DNA of 64,000 bases from Cryptomeria japonica (taxonomy: Eukaryota; Streptophyta; Pinopsida; Cupressales; Cupressaceae), in assembly GCF_030272615.1 (NCBI RefSeq), contig NC_081406.1:192147891-192211890 (forward strand), in the 5' to 3' direction. Below the pieces are notes generated by a model. That model was not told the origin of the DNA. It was given only the letters and a program-made list of their open reading frames with translations, and did not search any database. Shown piece by piece: positions 11,083 through 22,745 of the stretch (its first letter is position 1; every line of letters begins with the position of its first letter). A program made the position numbers and the translations under genes.

Positions 11083-12177
11083 ATGCCTAAATCTGTAGTA
11101 GAATCCTCAAAGACGCGTAGTGTAGCCGGAACATCTTGGGCTTCTAAATCGGACATCCCTTGCAAAGGTGAGAAGATGAAATACCAGTACCAGAGAGGAG
11201 GATTGAGGGAGTCAAAATTCCAGAGCATATGGGAAAACATAGGCGATATTGACTTGGGCCACATAGACATTCAGGACTTTCGAGACTAGGTATTTTCCCC
11301 TAATGCCTATGGTAGGCCTAGGCGGATGATGGAAAGTGGTATCGCCCAGGCAACAAGATTTCCTTCATTAGTGCAGAATTATGAGCTAGTGGTTGAGGTT
11401 GCGCAACATTATCAGCCAGAGACTAGATTAGTCGTTCTAGGGAATATGATCCTAGTTGACTTCACACCTGAGGCCATTGGCAAAGCATTCAACATCCCAT
11501 TCCCGGATAACCCCATTGCAACAACCATAGATGAAGCACAAGTTGCATATGACATGAACCCTGCTAAATGCAGGACATTGATAAACGAGGAATGGTATAA
11601 GGAGAGAAGGCCTCCGAGTATTAGAATTGGGAAAAAGACCCCCAGAAGTGACTTTCATAATGAGCATGGGGACATGGTCACCTTGCTTAGCCGGGTTATG
11701 GGACTCCCCCAATCTAACTTTTTTGAAGAATGGATGTTCTACTTTACGGAGCAGGTCTTTGCCGAGAAATCCAAGTTCGACTAGGCTCAAATCATTAGTG
11801 ATAATATCCATACCCGTTTGGTCGAACTTGAAGAGAAGAAGCACTTCACCATGACCTCTTACCTAGTTTATATGTTCGCCTGACACCAACCACTGACAGG
11901 GTTAATCAAGAAGGGTGAAATCGGGAACGGGCCCAATCAGGTAAAGGTGTACGATTGCTATCCTCAACTACATTACTATGACATAGCTCAGAGGGAAAAG
12001 AACAACCCTGCTTATGCAATTGGTCAGTATGAGTGTGTCAATGACGCCTTCACAATGCGCCTAGTCAGGCTGATGCAGGGGGGATTGCACATAAGGTTCT
12101 CAGAGAAGGCTACCATTTTGGTACAAGGTACGACGCTTGGTTTATTCAATTCCCTAGGTTCTCCTATATCCGGATAG
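11083..12177 (+). pseudogene. Unknown retroelement-like protein, N-terminal part (broken)
   Basis: One reading frame runs from the ATG at 11083 to 12177, interrupted only by TAG 11287-11289, TAG 11782-11784 and TGA 11881-11883. Frame continuity across three stops shows a former long protein. The best-conserved part (11326-11784) contains FPSLVQNYELVVEVAQHY, LGNMILVDFTPEAIGKAFNIP and a WMFYFTEQVF segment. It is similar in style to plant retroelement-associated proteins with a putative plant transposon or plant-mobile-like domain; that resemblance is from memory and weak. No zinc knuckle, protease, RT or integrase motif is present. The likely role is structural or accessory for a non-autonomous LTR element. 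A frame change occurs between 12177 and 12312. Confidence 0.6.
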
Positions 12178-12311
12178 CCGGCTTTGAAGGAGCTCCGTTC
12201 TGACTTCCATGCTATCCAACAGACAAAGTAATTCTTCTGAAAGTTGCAAGGCAAGCACGTCCAACAGGCAGCTTACTCAGAGACAAGAAACAGTCCGGAT
12301 TCACCTTCTCT

Positions 12312-13250
12312 ATGATTTTGGGTAACCTCGATGTGCATTTAAAGAATTCAGCACATGCCGATGAGTCACTTGCTGAATTAGCCTCTTATGGCCTACAGGA
12401 ACATTTCCCAAGGAAATGTTTTGATCATGACAATTTGGCAAAAAGAGCCTATGGCAGGCGCTACAGAGCAAAGGAATCAATTGAAGACTATTGGAGGAAT
12501 TGTTCTGATGACTATGAGGTCCGACGGCGTGAATATTCAAGGTTAAGTGTGCAGCAAATGCGACTTTATGAATATCGTTGGGTCCCGGATCAAGTGACAG
12601 ATTCTGGAAATTGCTTGTAGGTTCGGGAGTTTGAGGTAGTAAGGCACCTCTTGCTGGGCATTGATTGGTCTCAGGATCCAATTACTGATTTTGAGGTAGT
12701 TATGGCAGCCTCAGGAAGGTACACCAATCATTGGTTACACCAACAGATTGAGCGACTAACCCATGAGAGAGTTCAATTCACATACCATATGATGGGTAGT
12801 CTTGATTCTCAGTCCTCGGAAGATGAGGGAACCTCAAGTGCACCAAAGGAAGAGGTTGAGAAACCCGAAAAAAGGAAGAAAGCCAAAGCTAATAGAGGGA
12901 CTCGGATGTCAAAAAGGACTAGAAGGGAGAAGATCCCTATTAGAAGACCAGAAGTCACTTCATCATCCAAGGACCCCAGTTCCGATGATGATGTAGTTGA
13001 ACTTGATTATATACGTGCTCCGCCCTCCCAGAGCGATGTTGATGCATTCGAGGCTGATAATCCTCCAGCACAAAACAAGCTAAATACAGAGGTGAGGATC
13101 ATTGATTCTAGTGAACCTAAAAACCAAGTTGAGGAAGGAGAAATTCCGTCCAATCGAGGGGCTGATGTTCATGAACTAACCCAGGGGAGTCAGCATGAAT
13201 TGCAACTGCATAGTACCGGCAAAGATGACACCACCGTCGAAGGAGAATAA
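12312..13250 (+). pseudogene. Unknown retroelement-like protein, middle part (broken)
   Basis: This part is in another frame from the N-terminal part, implying an indel between 12177 and 12312. It is open except for a TAG at 12618-12620. The first part is rich in Arg, Tyr and acidic residues (YRAKESIEDYWRNCSDDYE). The second part (12651-13250) becomes hydrophilic, with SSEDEGTSS, a KKAKANRGTRMSKRTRREK basic run that could be a nuclear localisation or nucleic-acid binding patch, and SSSKDPSSDDD acidic-serine runs typical of a disordered linker. Family not recognised. Confidence 0.55.
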
Positions 13251-13691
13251 AGGGCGGATGAGACCCACGAGCCCGATAGAGCCCGATAGAATTGAGGAGT
13301 AACCATCACATGGGGATACTCGACAATTGTTCAGTGAGGTAGGGATAACTCAACTATAAGCAAAGGGCTGGATACTCCCTCTGCTCCTCCTATGACAGAT
13401 CAATTGCAGATATGCAGTGAACCAGCTGAAACCTTTAAGGAGCAGAGTAGAAATTTGACCATAACATCCGGGCAGACCATACCTCAAGACTAGTTAGTTG
13501 CTTGTGCACAGCGGAAGGCAGCCACCAAGCCACCTATCGACTTGGAGGATATTTTTTCTCACATAGGGGAAACAAAGTCCAAAGGGAAGAAAAAGCCTAA
13601 GACCTACTTCCGGATCACCAAGGATGAGCAGAGGAACTGCTCCATCCATGTCGCTACCCCTCCTATCGATAAGACAACAAATTAAATTGCG
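13251..13691 (+). pseudogene. Decayed segment joining the middle and coiled-coil parts
   Basis: This 440-bp stretch has no long open frame on the + strand but lies between two parts in the same frame. It includes a tandem AGCCCGATAG duplication near 13270-13288 and a lysine-rich stretch near 13570-13600. It is interpreted as coding sequence of the same protein that has gathered stops and possibly compensating indels. Confidence 0.35.
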
Positions 13692-14707
13692 TTGGCTGAT
13701 TATAGCATTACAACCGTCTCGATAGGGCGAGCCACCAAAGAACAAGAAAGGGAGGAGTTCAAGGACTCTGTACAAAATAGGCTCAGGCAACTCAACGAGA
13801 TAACTGCTGAGAGAAACATGTACCGAGTTCGTGCTGAGCAGGCCGAGGGGTACATCGATCACCTGCTGAAACCGTTGCATCATGCCCCCGAATCCCATGT
13901 TCCCCCATCAACATTGGCACAAAGGACTACTACAGAGTTTGAAGGAGTACGGGATACCACCAAGGCTGTCAAGGAATGGATTCGAGACATTAAAGAAAGG
14001 GGAGAGCTGATCATTGAAGATGTAAAGGAAATGACCCACCACCGAGAGAACATTTTGGTCAAATTGTTCGAGGTAAAGAGGGAATGCCTCAGGGTTCGTG
14101 AGGTCGTTGCTACAACTCTTCCCCTCATGAGGGCTCTTTTCTGGACCCATGTGCAGATTCCTACATTGTCCGCCATCCTGGATCCTCATGACATCAACAT
14201 CTTTAAGAATGGTATTGGACCGCCACCATGAAGAATGAAACAAAAGATACCATTAATAAAGAGTAGGTGGAATGCGAGGAAATCTTGAAGGACATTGGTG
14301 GAAGGATCCTCCGATCTATGGTTTTGGGCTGGAAAAATAGTTTGTCCGATGACCTAGTGCAGTCGGACTGGGAGGATAGATTTAGAATGGATAAGGTCGC
14401 CTACTCCACGGAAGACTTGGAGTGTGCTAGTGGGTTGCATTCAGACATTTTGTGTTTTGAAGCTCATCGGTCCGACTGGAAGGATGGGTTAAAGCATATA
14501 GATTGTCATTTGGAGGGCATACAATATAAAATAAGCCATCCTCCTATGCCTCGGTTCATGGTGTTGTTCCAGCTATGCATCAGATTTCAAGACCATGTTC
14601 GAGTAGAACGTGCGGTAGGTTGGGACTTTTGGGAGGAATATTTGGACGCCGAGGATGAATTTCTAGAAAAGGGGTCTACAACTGAAAAGGAAAAAGTGCC
14701 TTCATAA
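13692..14707 (+). pseudogene. Unknown retroelement-like protein, C-terminal coiled-coil part (broken)
   Basis: The first open frame (13692-14231) is charged and predicted by eye to be helical, with EQEREEFKDSVQNRLRQLNE and AERNMYRVRAEQAEGYI suggesting a coiled coil; it ends GIGPPP. A second frame opens with an ATG at 14228-14230, crosses a TAG at 14264-14266 and continues as 14267-14707 (LVQSDWEDRFRMDKVAYSTE, then a Trp- and Cys-containing segment). The end of coding at 14707 is followed by an AT-rich tail. With the upstream parts it forms a 3.6-kb degenerate coding block whose product I cannot name. Confidence 0.55.
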
Positions 14708-15777
14708 AGTGCATAACTCTTTTAAAATCTAAAAAAAGCACTTTTTGGCCATAAAGTTCATGTATAACTGCCAAGTCAGTTGTAAATTTTGAGCTCCGTG
14801 CATGTGCACTTTTTGAGCTGCTTTTTGGTAGTTATTAATTGCCTTTTTAGGTAGTTATTATTCCTCCTTGGGTGGTTGTTGATATTTTGCCTCCTATTTA
14901 TGGGCATGGGTACTATGTTGTATTGATGAATCTGGACCACATGTTTTGTTTTAATCTTAGCCATTCATCTGAGTTTTGAAGCTCTATTTAAAGTGGTTGG
15001 TTTTCCCTTATTTTGGTAAGAAGTCTAAGATTGTTGCTGAAACTTTGGCGAAATTCATGCAAAATTAATGAAAATTAAAGCTGTTTCATTTCTTTGTGAG
15101 TGCATGGTCTCCTTCTTCACCATTTAATATTCTTGTTGTGCATTTTGTTTTCAGATAGTATTTTTAGGATAACATTTGATAGAAACCTTGGTGTTCATAC
15201 CATTAAGGATTGGCTGATTGTCACTCCCCTTGCATGGTCAATCTGAACCCATTTTGTGTATTTAGTTCGGTTGTTAAACATCAAGTGAATGGATGTCAAG
15301 TTCTGCATTTATGTTTAGTAGCATGAAAATTCAGCTCCCTTTGAAGATTGCACTAGATTTTGCAACATTGTGTTTTATTAGCTGATAATGTTAAATCGGG
15401 TTTTTTTTTTGAGGTTTCTGTCTGTTTTCCTGAATATGTTATCTTAGATAAATTAATTAGATATTCTCTATCTCTTTTCCCCTTTCCTTTTTTCCCCTTT
15501 TTTATCAAGAAGAAACCATACAATCAAGCTGAGATAATATCAATCCAAGTGAAATCAGATGATATAGAACTGTTAAACTTTAGGGAACTCGCTTGAAGCC
15601 GTCCGTCTAACCTTAAGTCCCCTTTGTGTTTCCAGCAAAACACATCAAACCGCTAAGCTATCCTGCAATCAAAACCTGACAACCAAAACATTGAGTTCAT
15701 CCCCATTGATCAAATTCACACAACATTAGGGATTTCCTTATCTCAAGAGAGGATATGATTCTTAGTATTTCTATTCT
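14708..15777. other. Non-coding 3' tail of the unknown element and unassigned sequence
   Basis: No coding signal. A CTATTTAAAG box at about 14982-14991, followed downstream by ATGAAAATTAAAGC near 15069-15082, gives the look of an LTR promoter and polyadenylation region, but no matching partner LTR was found. The pyrimidine-rich tract at 15470-15504 is low complexity. Confidence 0.3.
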
Positions 15778-16069
15778 GTGTTGGCCGGATGAAGTCGTAG
15801 TTCTGCGACTTTAGACACGTCAACAGTACCCATGTACAAATGCAAGACAATCTCTCACAAATGTAGGAAAGGAGAAAATCTAGTGGGACAAAACTCCTCC
15901 ACAAAAGAGAGATGAAAATACAAAATACTCTCAAAGAAGAATGAGAAAGACAAAATCCCATGAGAGGAAAAAGTGCCCCGCCCTCCCCATAAGAAAGAAG
16001 AAGAGAGACCATGTAGCCCCCCCTCAATGTAGGATCTCTTGTTGAAGATGATCAATGATGTCGAACAAC
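15778..16069 (-). repeat. Possible minus-strand LTR fragment with adjoining polypurine tract
   Basis: On the minus strand a purine run CCTAAGGGGAGGAA (16070-16083) is followed by TGTTGTTCGAC, the arrangement of a polypurine tract and the start of an LTR. A CA end on the minus strand could lie near 15778 (TGTTGGCC on the +). No second copy was found, so both edges are uncertain. Confidence 0.35.
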
Positions 16070-16083
16070 ATTCCTCCCCTTAG

Positions 16084-17033
16084 GAAGAAATAGAGCTAAT
16101 ACTACACCAAAAGAATTCAAAATGTGACAAAAAGTAAAAAATTTTTAGAACTTTAATAAAAAACATTATTAAAGAAAAACTGTTTTAAATTTTTATTAAA
16201 AAGATTATTAAAAAATGTTTTTTTAAGTTTATTAAAAATATAAAAAGCTTAAAAAAACTAAAACGAAATTTTTCTATCAAAAAAAAAGAATCTGTGGGGT
16301 AGGGGGTTCTGACTCCTGCCATGGCTAGGCCATGATAGGCGGTAGTACCGCTTGCCACAGTAGGCCTGCAGACCTGCATACCCCAACAAAGCTTGCATAC
16401 AACAGGTACCTTCTCAGGTACCCTGCAGTACCCACAGGGTATAATTTTTTTTTTCTTTCAAAAACAAAAAGTAAATCGCCTATTAAAAATGTGTTTTGAT
16501 TTAATTTTTAAATTTTGTTTTTCAATTTAATGAAATTAGAAAAATTAAAAAAATCAATTTTTTTTAATATAGAAGTTGTACTTGATTGCGCAATACTTCA
16601 AAATGTTGACGCTAGCAAAATATTCCATAGTGATTTCATATAGCCAAGGAGGGAAATTTGTTTTTGAGGGCTCCAAGTCAACTACTCCGATTTGGACGAA
16701 TTGACTATCGATCTTAGCTGATTTAGGCCTTTTGAGCGCGATGGCAGGGTTGGTTTTGGCCCAAAGTGCTCAGAAATTGCAGGTACCTCTTGGATCTGGT
16801 AACCACCTCCAAACTTCAAACCCTTGTAGATTTGGCCTCCGGAGTACGATTTGGACGAAACAAAAGGCAAACCTAACTTTCTTGAACCTTATGAATCCCA
16901 TAGTGACCTCAAATTTTCCCCAACAAGCTCTAATTTTGACCTGCAATATAAAGGCACAAAAACAAATCACCCAAATTTCACCATAAATATTTCAAAATGA
17001 CTAACCAGTGACACTCTATAAGCTTTGATACAA
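16084..17033 (-). other. Decayed interior of a minus-strand retroelement
   Basis: Lies between the polypurine-like tract at 16070-16083 and a degenerate initiator-Met primer site at about 17021-17032 (GCTTTGATACAA, two differences from the consensus reverse complement). It holds no recognisable gag or pol motif. A GC-rich patch at 16290-16440 stands out between AT-rich runs. Confidence 0.35.
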
Positions 17034-17468
17034 TGTAAGATTTGGCTATGGAGATAGCCACCTAAGATCTAGAGGCCTAATGGAAAGCACAATAACAAGA
17101 GAGAATCGATATGATAAGAATAAATAGTATTCTCATCAAGAATGTAATACGATAGACGAATGTACATAGGAGACCCCTTGGTTAAGTAGGCCAAGGTGAA
17201 ACATAGGAAGGCATAAGATTAGGACAAGTGTCTTAATCTTATGATATGAGATAACAATGATAACCTCTCACCCACATAAGGTGGAAAAGTGGTAGTGTGA
17301 TAAAACCATGAAAGGTGGAAGTTCCACTAAAGGTGGATAAGTGATAATGTGATAATACCACTGAAAGTAGAAATGTTCCTATGTGGTCCCTAAGTAAACT
17401 TAAGTGATATGTGTAATTAGAACCTAGGTGAAGAACTAACAAGGTACAACACCTTGATTAAATCAACA
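17034..17468 (-). repeat. LTR-like repeat copy 2 (uninterrupted)
   Basis: It begins TGTAAGATTTGG next to a degenerate reverse-complement initiator-Met primer site and ends ATCAACA, so it has the TG...CA limits of a minus-strand copia LTR of about 435 bp. From about 17053 it matches the sequence on both sides of the full-length copia element (1864-1970 and 8117-8428). At 17158-17162 it has the uninterrupted GAATG target site. Confidence 0.65.
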
Positions 17469-20400
17469 TGCCTTCGTGCTATTATATCAAAATAGGTCAC
17501 AAAACTCAGGAAAATGAAAATACGAATGCTTAAGTTAAGAGAAGCTGATGATGGTGATCTTGTATCAGATTGGACATGAGAATAGCTATTGAATCCCATA
17601 GACTTTGTGCAAACCAGAAGTGCAGTGTAGGTTGTTTGCATTATAAACAGAAAAAGGGCAGGAGTGAACAAATGACATTGTATTATAGCACCATAATTGT
17701 TGTAATAACGTGTTGCTTTGGTAAAAAATAGTGAAGGATGTTTGGAAGTGCTAGTCTAAACAGTTTTTTATTGCTATAGTTAAATCATATATTAAAAGAG
17801 AAAAAGAATATGTAGGTGCCAATCTCATCAAATTTTCCTTTCAAATTAGAAAGACCTTGAAGATTGTGTTTACAAGAAAATTCTATTCCCACGTGGAGAT
17901 GTTGATATATGTCCAATTGCATACATGGATTAGTAACTCACCAAAAAGTGGAATTGTACAATAATAGTTGGATACTGCAAATTGATGATCGAAAACATAG
18001 CAAAAGCAATATTGATGATAGTAGAAGATGAAGGCATTCACACATGATACCTATATAGTAGAACTGAAGATTGAGGAATTCTACTTGTTGCTCTTGGGCA
18101 CAAAAATAGAGGAAAATGTGGCAATCTAGTAGTCGATTCTTGCTAAGACATATTAGCTGTGTTGAACTGTCCTTGTCAGCAAACATATTGCAAGAAACAT
18201 ACCTAAGAATCTATTGACGAGTGAATGTTTGACTGGGTGTCTGGATTGAGATTTAGTATTAAAAAAGCATAATGGTTGCATTAACTCAGGGGAAATAGTT
18301 TGGTTTTATAGTGTAGAAAAGCCAAAAGCTGGAGGATTGGTTGAAGGTGTAGAGGTGGTATCGAATGTGTTCAAAATTTCCAGTTGAAGATTTAAGTGTA
18401 AGTAAATTTTTTTCAGACATTTTATATGTTGTGTTATTTTGAAAATATGCTTGTGGATATGGTCCTTTTGGTCTTGATGTGGAAAACACTAGATGGAGGT
18501 TAAAGCCTACACTTGAATGGAATGTGATAGACAAAACAAGGATGAACAATCGGTTGGGGACAAAAAAATTCATAAATCAACTCAAGGTATATGTGCGTCT
18601 GTGCATCTGTGAGAGTGGACTGACAAAAGGATATCAATTGCATGACCTGCAATAGCCATGCCAAACATGACACTGAATCACCAAGTGGAGATCCAGACAT
18701 GCATCGGTGGGTATGCATGTAAATGTCAATTGTGTAGAACTTAAAAGAAACAGATGTACGTGTAAACATTATTCAAAGGGAACAAGTGATCAATGAGTTT
18801 ATAAATGTGGACAAAATACCACTATAATCATTGGGCTTGTGTTTGGTAAGAGTTTGGTCACTCAAACTAATAATTAGGCACATGGTTGTGGTGGCCAAGT
18901 GAGATGAGAAGATAGCTATGAATGAAGTTGAAGCTTGTGACATCATGGTGTGAATTGTGCATATTTGTTAATTTCAAGGTGCACAAGATGATTATCCCCC
19001 TCTTTTGAAAAGAAAAATAAATGGAAAATGAGAAAATTAAAAGGGTAAATGTTATCTCTGTATTTATTCCATGGAATTTAAAAGAATTCAAGTGGTAAAG
19101 TCATTTGTTTCCTTTAAAGGTGGCCTTGAGATCTATCCTTGTCAAGTGGCACTTGAAAACTCGTGTATTTAATTAGAAGAAAATTTCTATTCTTATGAAG
19201 TTATTTTCTGTTAAGAAGTTTGGTGTTAAATTTACTCTGTGCCATATTTAGATTTTATTTAAGAAAGTTTCTCCACATTAAATGAATTCATAGGAGATTG
19301 TTAAAGCCATATAGAGAAGTGAGGTACACCGCATATCCCAACATGGAGAAATCAAAAGTTTTTGAATGAGAAATAAACTTTTCTGTTTAGTCAAAGTTGA
19401 AGAAGGCTAGGTAAGGAATGGTTGTCCCTTCTATTGACAATGTTAAAGGTCAAGGTAGTGGTAGAAAGGGCACGCAACCCATTTCCTGACCATATGAACT
19501 TTGGAGGCTATTAGAGAAGGTATGTTTGATCATTCTTTCTATAGTGTGATAATTTGAATGATTTTGAGAAGTTGCAAATGATCTTGCCCATACCATCATG
19601 AAAATTGGAGATACTAGAGAAGGGATAGCTAAACCTTTTCCACATGACATGAAGAATGGTTTTCTTGGATGCGATTGAGAATTTCTCACAGGATGATTTC
19701 CAACAACATGGGTATATCGTCTGCCATTTCATGAAATTTGGAGGCATGTCAAGGTTTTGAACTTGAGGTGTAGTTTAGCTCATTCATATGTAGATGTGTA
19801 AATCAGGATCCAACTCAACACTTGGGGTGTTTTAACTATTGGAAGGGGCATTGTTTTATTGTTTCCATCATTTGTTCTTCCCTCCAGTAAAATGCAATAA
19901 CCATAGAGATAAATATTTTGCAGCCCCAAGGGTTGGAATTGTCAGATAAAACTTTTGCGCCCTTGGTTTTGGAAAACCTTTCTATCAATTGAGAAGATTG
20001 AATATGGCAAATAAAGGGAAGCTTGTCAAGTGGTGAATGCATCTTGTGAGAGAACTTGCTAGAAAGTCCCAAAGTTGAATTTGCTTGTTTTAATTTAAGT
20101 TTCTAAATAGGCACTGAGTTGTAAGTTTTGTTTGTGAACAAAATACTAAAATATTGTGTGTTTCTATATTTATGTGAAATTGTTGATGTATTGAGTAATA
20201 TGAGAAATTAATGAAAAATGTAGTATTTTATATCTATCTTATATGCTGCAAATGCTTAGTTCTGCAGTTTGACCTGACAATGTGATTGTTGGTCATTCAT
20301 TTGACCTTTGAAGATACCATTAGTGATCAGTTTTCTGTCAATTTCAAGAACCTTCTAGTTCTCTCTACTTGTAGCATAAGTTACAGGGAGAAAGCATGCG

Positions 20401-21297
20401 TTGCTAGATTTCTCCCTTCTGTACTAGGTCCATTGTTTTTGTATGTAGGTAGAGTTTCTATGGGAAGAACATTCTTCCTCGGATTTTCTAGCTTAGTCTT
20501 CCTAGGCATAGAAACTCCTATGGACATTATCAGACCATGCATTAGGGTAGATGATGATTATGTTAGTTCTTTTGCTTTGAACTTTGCTACAATGTGTGAG
20601 AATGATATTTTTCTAGCTTAAGTTTTGAGCATTGATCTCCTTTTTCCTTTTGCTAGATGTGATCTTGATTAAAATCTCAACTGTGAAATCTTCATTTTTA
20701 GAGTTGCATGAGAAAGGAGAACAATCCATGTTCTTCCATTCACCCTTTGAGTGATGGAGGGGAGATAGTTGCTCTTTCTTCAAGGGGATTTTATTTTTTT
20801 CTTTTCCTTTAGAATCTCATCTCCAACTCAAACTTTGAGATGGACGAAGAAAGTTCAGCTGTCTTTTCTTCTCTCTAGCAAAAATTTGAAATAGTGACAC
20901 TTGAGGTGAAACTAACTGGGAAATAGCCCTTAAAATGAAGGATCTATTGGATGGCTGGGATGCTTTTGTATCAATCCATGAGGCCTAGAATTACAATGAG
21001 AGAAACATGGTGCTCAAATTGCAGTAACAAAATGAATAAATGGAGATGGCTCAGGTGCCTCTATTTGGGAAATAGCCCCCAGGATGCAAGATCTCCTTGA
21101 TGTTTGTAGATATCTTAATTTACATATTAATTATATGATACTTTTAGTTAGTCAACAAGTATGTTTATGCCTTGTAGAGTTAGTGGGAAGGATTGTAGCC
21201 AATAGGATCTATTGTCCCAACCATTTATTGTCTAAATCGTCTCATAGGTTTTACAATGTCTCATAGGGTCCTCTAACCCTTTGCCTATGAATTTGGG
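17469..21297. other. Unassigned sequence
   Basis: No gene or known element identified. Open frames on both strands are short; the longest (20286-20621, + strand, 111 codons) has no family signature. A repeated phrase GGGAAATAGCCC occurs near 20921 and 21068. Probably old intron or decayed repeats. Confidence 0.35.
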
Positions 21298-22745
21298 TGT
21301 AATGTCCCTTAAAGAAATTAATCAACATCTCCCGTAGAAACAAAAAAGATTAAATGTTTTGCCTAATAAGACAAACCACTCAGCCACACTAGCAGACAAA
21401 AGGCACTAGAAGACAAAATATGCTAGAAGACAAACTATATTAGAAGACAAAGAAATAAAGGAGACGTATTAAATAAGTGTCATGCACCAGCAGTAAGTAA
21501 TAGGCAGTGATGATATTGTTATGTGCTGCGATTTATATTTAAACAATTAAGAAAAGATTAAATGCAGCGATTTTCTAGACTAAGAAACAATTAAAATATA
21601 GTCAGGTTTTAAGCCAGCAATTAAGAGGAAGAGTTGCGACTCTTTCAAAGGGGAGGAATATTGAAGAGGCATGACTTCTCCCGCGTATTGGAGGGTATAA
21701 AAGGAAGAAAAAATCAATTGAAGAGGATAATATTCAGAAATTCAGAGAGTCGGAACTAATAAATAGAAATCAGAATAAATATAAATAAATCAGGAAATCA
21801 TTCCAATCAGCATTAATACTCATGAGATCTCATTGGAGAGCATTTATTCATATGATCAAGCAATCGAAGGTTTCTGATTTGAATATAATCAGTAATTATT
21901 CCTCTCAGCAGTTCGACCCACCACTACAGTTGGTATGAATTTCTGTGCATAGCATAAAATGCTGTATCCATATACATTATTACTGCATATTTCATGATTT
22001 ATGATATAATGCTCTATGACTGTTAATTTATATATAAATCAGTAAATAGGAATCTGATTAATTATATTCTGTAATTGGTTTATTATATGTCAAGTAAATT
22101 CCTGCATATGTTCTCAATGTCTATTTCCAGCGATGATAGAGGGAGAGAGGATTACAAGAAGGGGAACAGTTTTGTGGTTACCTTCTAGGCACACCACCTC
22201 ATGGTATAAGACCGGGGAGTCCCATGAGGCCAAAGGGGTACAAAGGGTGCTGCCTTTGGGCCTAAGAAGGATAGACTTTCTGGGCACCCTATTGTGATAG
22301 TCCTCATGCTCTCTATCATGGTGAATGAATGCGTTAATCATGTGACGTAGGATAAGGGTGACAAGATTAAGGAAAACGGTTATAGGATACCTCACTAGGT
22401 ATTCCACCTCATATGGATGGCATGGGCCACATGAGGCCAAGGGGGAGTAAGACCCGCCCATGGGCCTAGGGTAGAGGGTCTCTAGGGCACCCTATCTAGT
22501 CAACCTATTCTATGCTCCTCTATGACTGACCTCTCTCAAGCATAATTTAATCTTGTAATTAGGACTATCTCTTACATATGTATAATTGGTGTTTCCTAAA
22601 TTAATAGATCCATTTAATGCAACATGTGATTATTGAATATTTTCTAACTTACTTGCAGGGTTTCAATTAAAATAACAGGTATCTCTAACCCCTATCCCAC
22701 TTCAATTAGGGCAAAAATTGGGTATCTCTAATTTGGGACATTACA
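21298..22745. mobile_element. Solo LTR with perfect 5-bp target duplication
   Basis: The element starts TGTAATGTCCC and ends GGGACATTACA, an 11-bp terminal inverted repeat with TG...CA limits. It is flanked on both sides by TTGGG (21293-21297 and 22746-22750). With no internal coding region, this 1448-bp unit is best read as a solo LTR left by recombination between two LTRs. A TATA-like GGGTATAAAAGG at about 21687-21698 fits an LTR promoter on the + strand. It contains two diverged copies of a block of about 170-220 bp (about 22170-22330 and 22370-22530) with CACCTCAT, CATGAGGCCAA, GGGCCTA and GGGCACCCTAT. Confidence 0.85.

Noticed and set aside
12310-14243. Long minus-strand frames opposite the unknown coding block
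   Set aside because: They are antisense shadows of the + strand frames, which show same-frame continuity across stops.
20286-20621. 111-codon + strand frame containing RVDDDY, considered as an upstream GCS exon
   Set aside because: The surroundings do not match the GCS D1/D2 region, and the frame opens and closes without family motifs.
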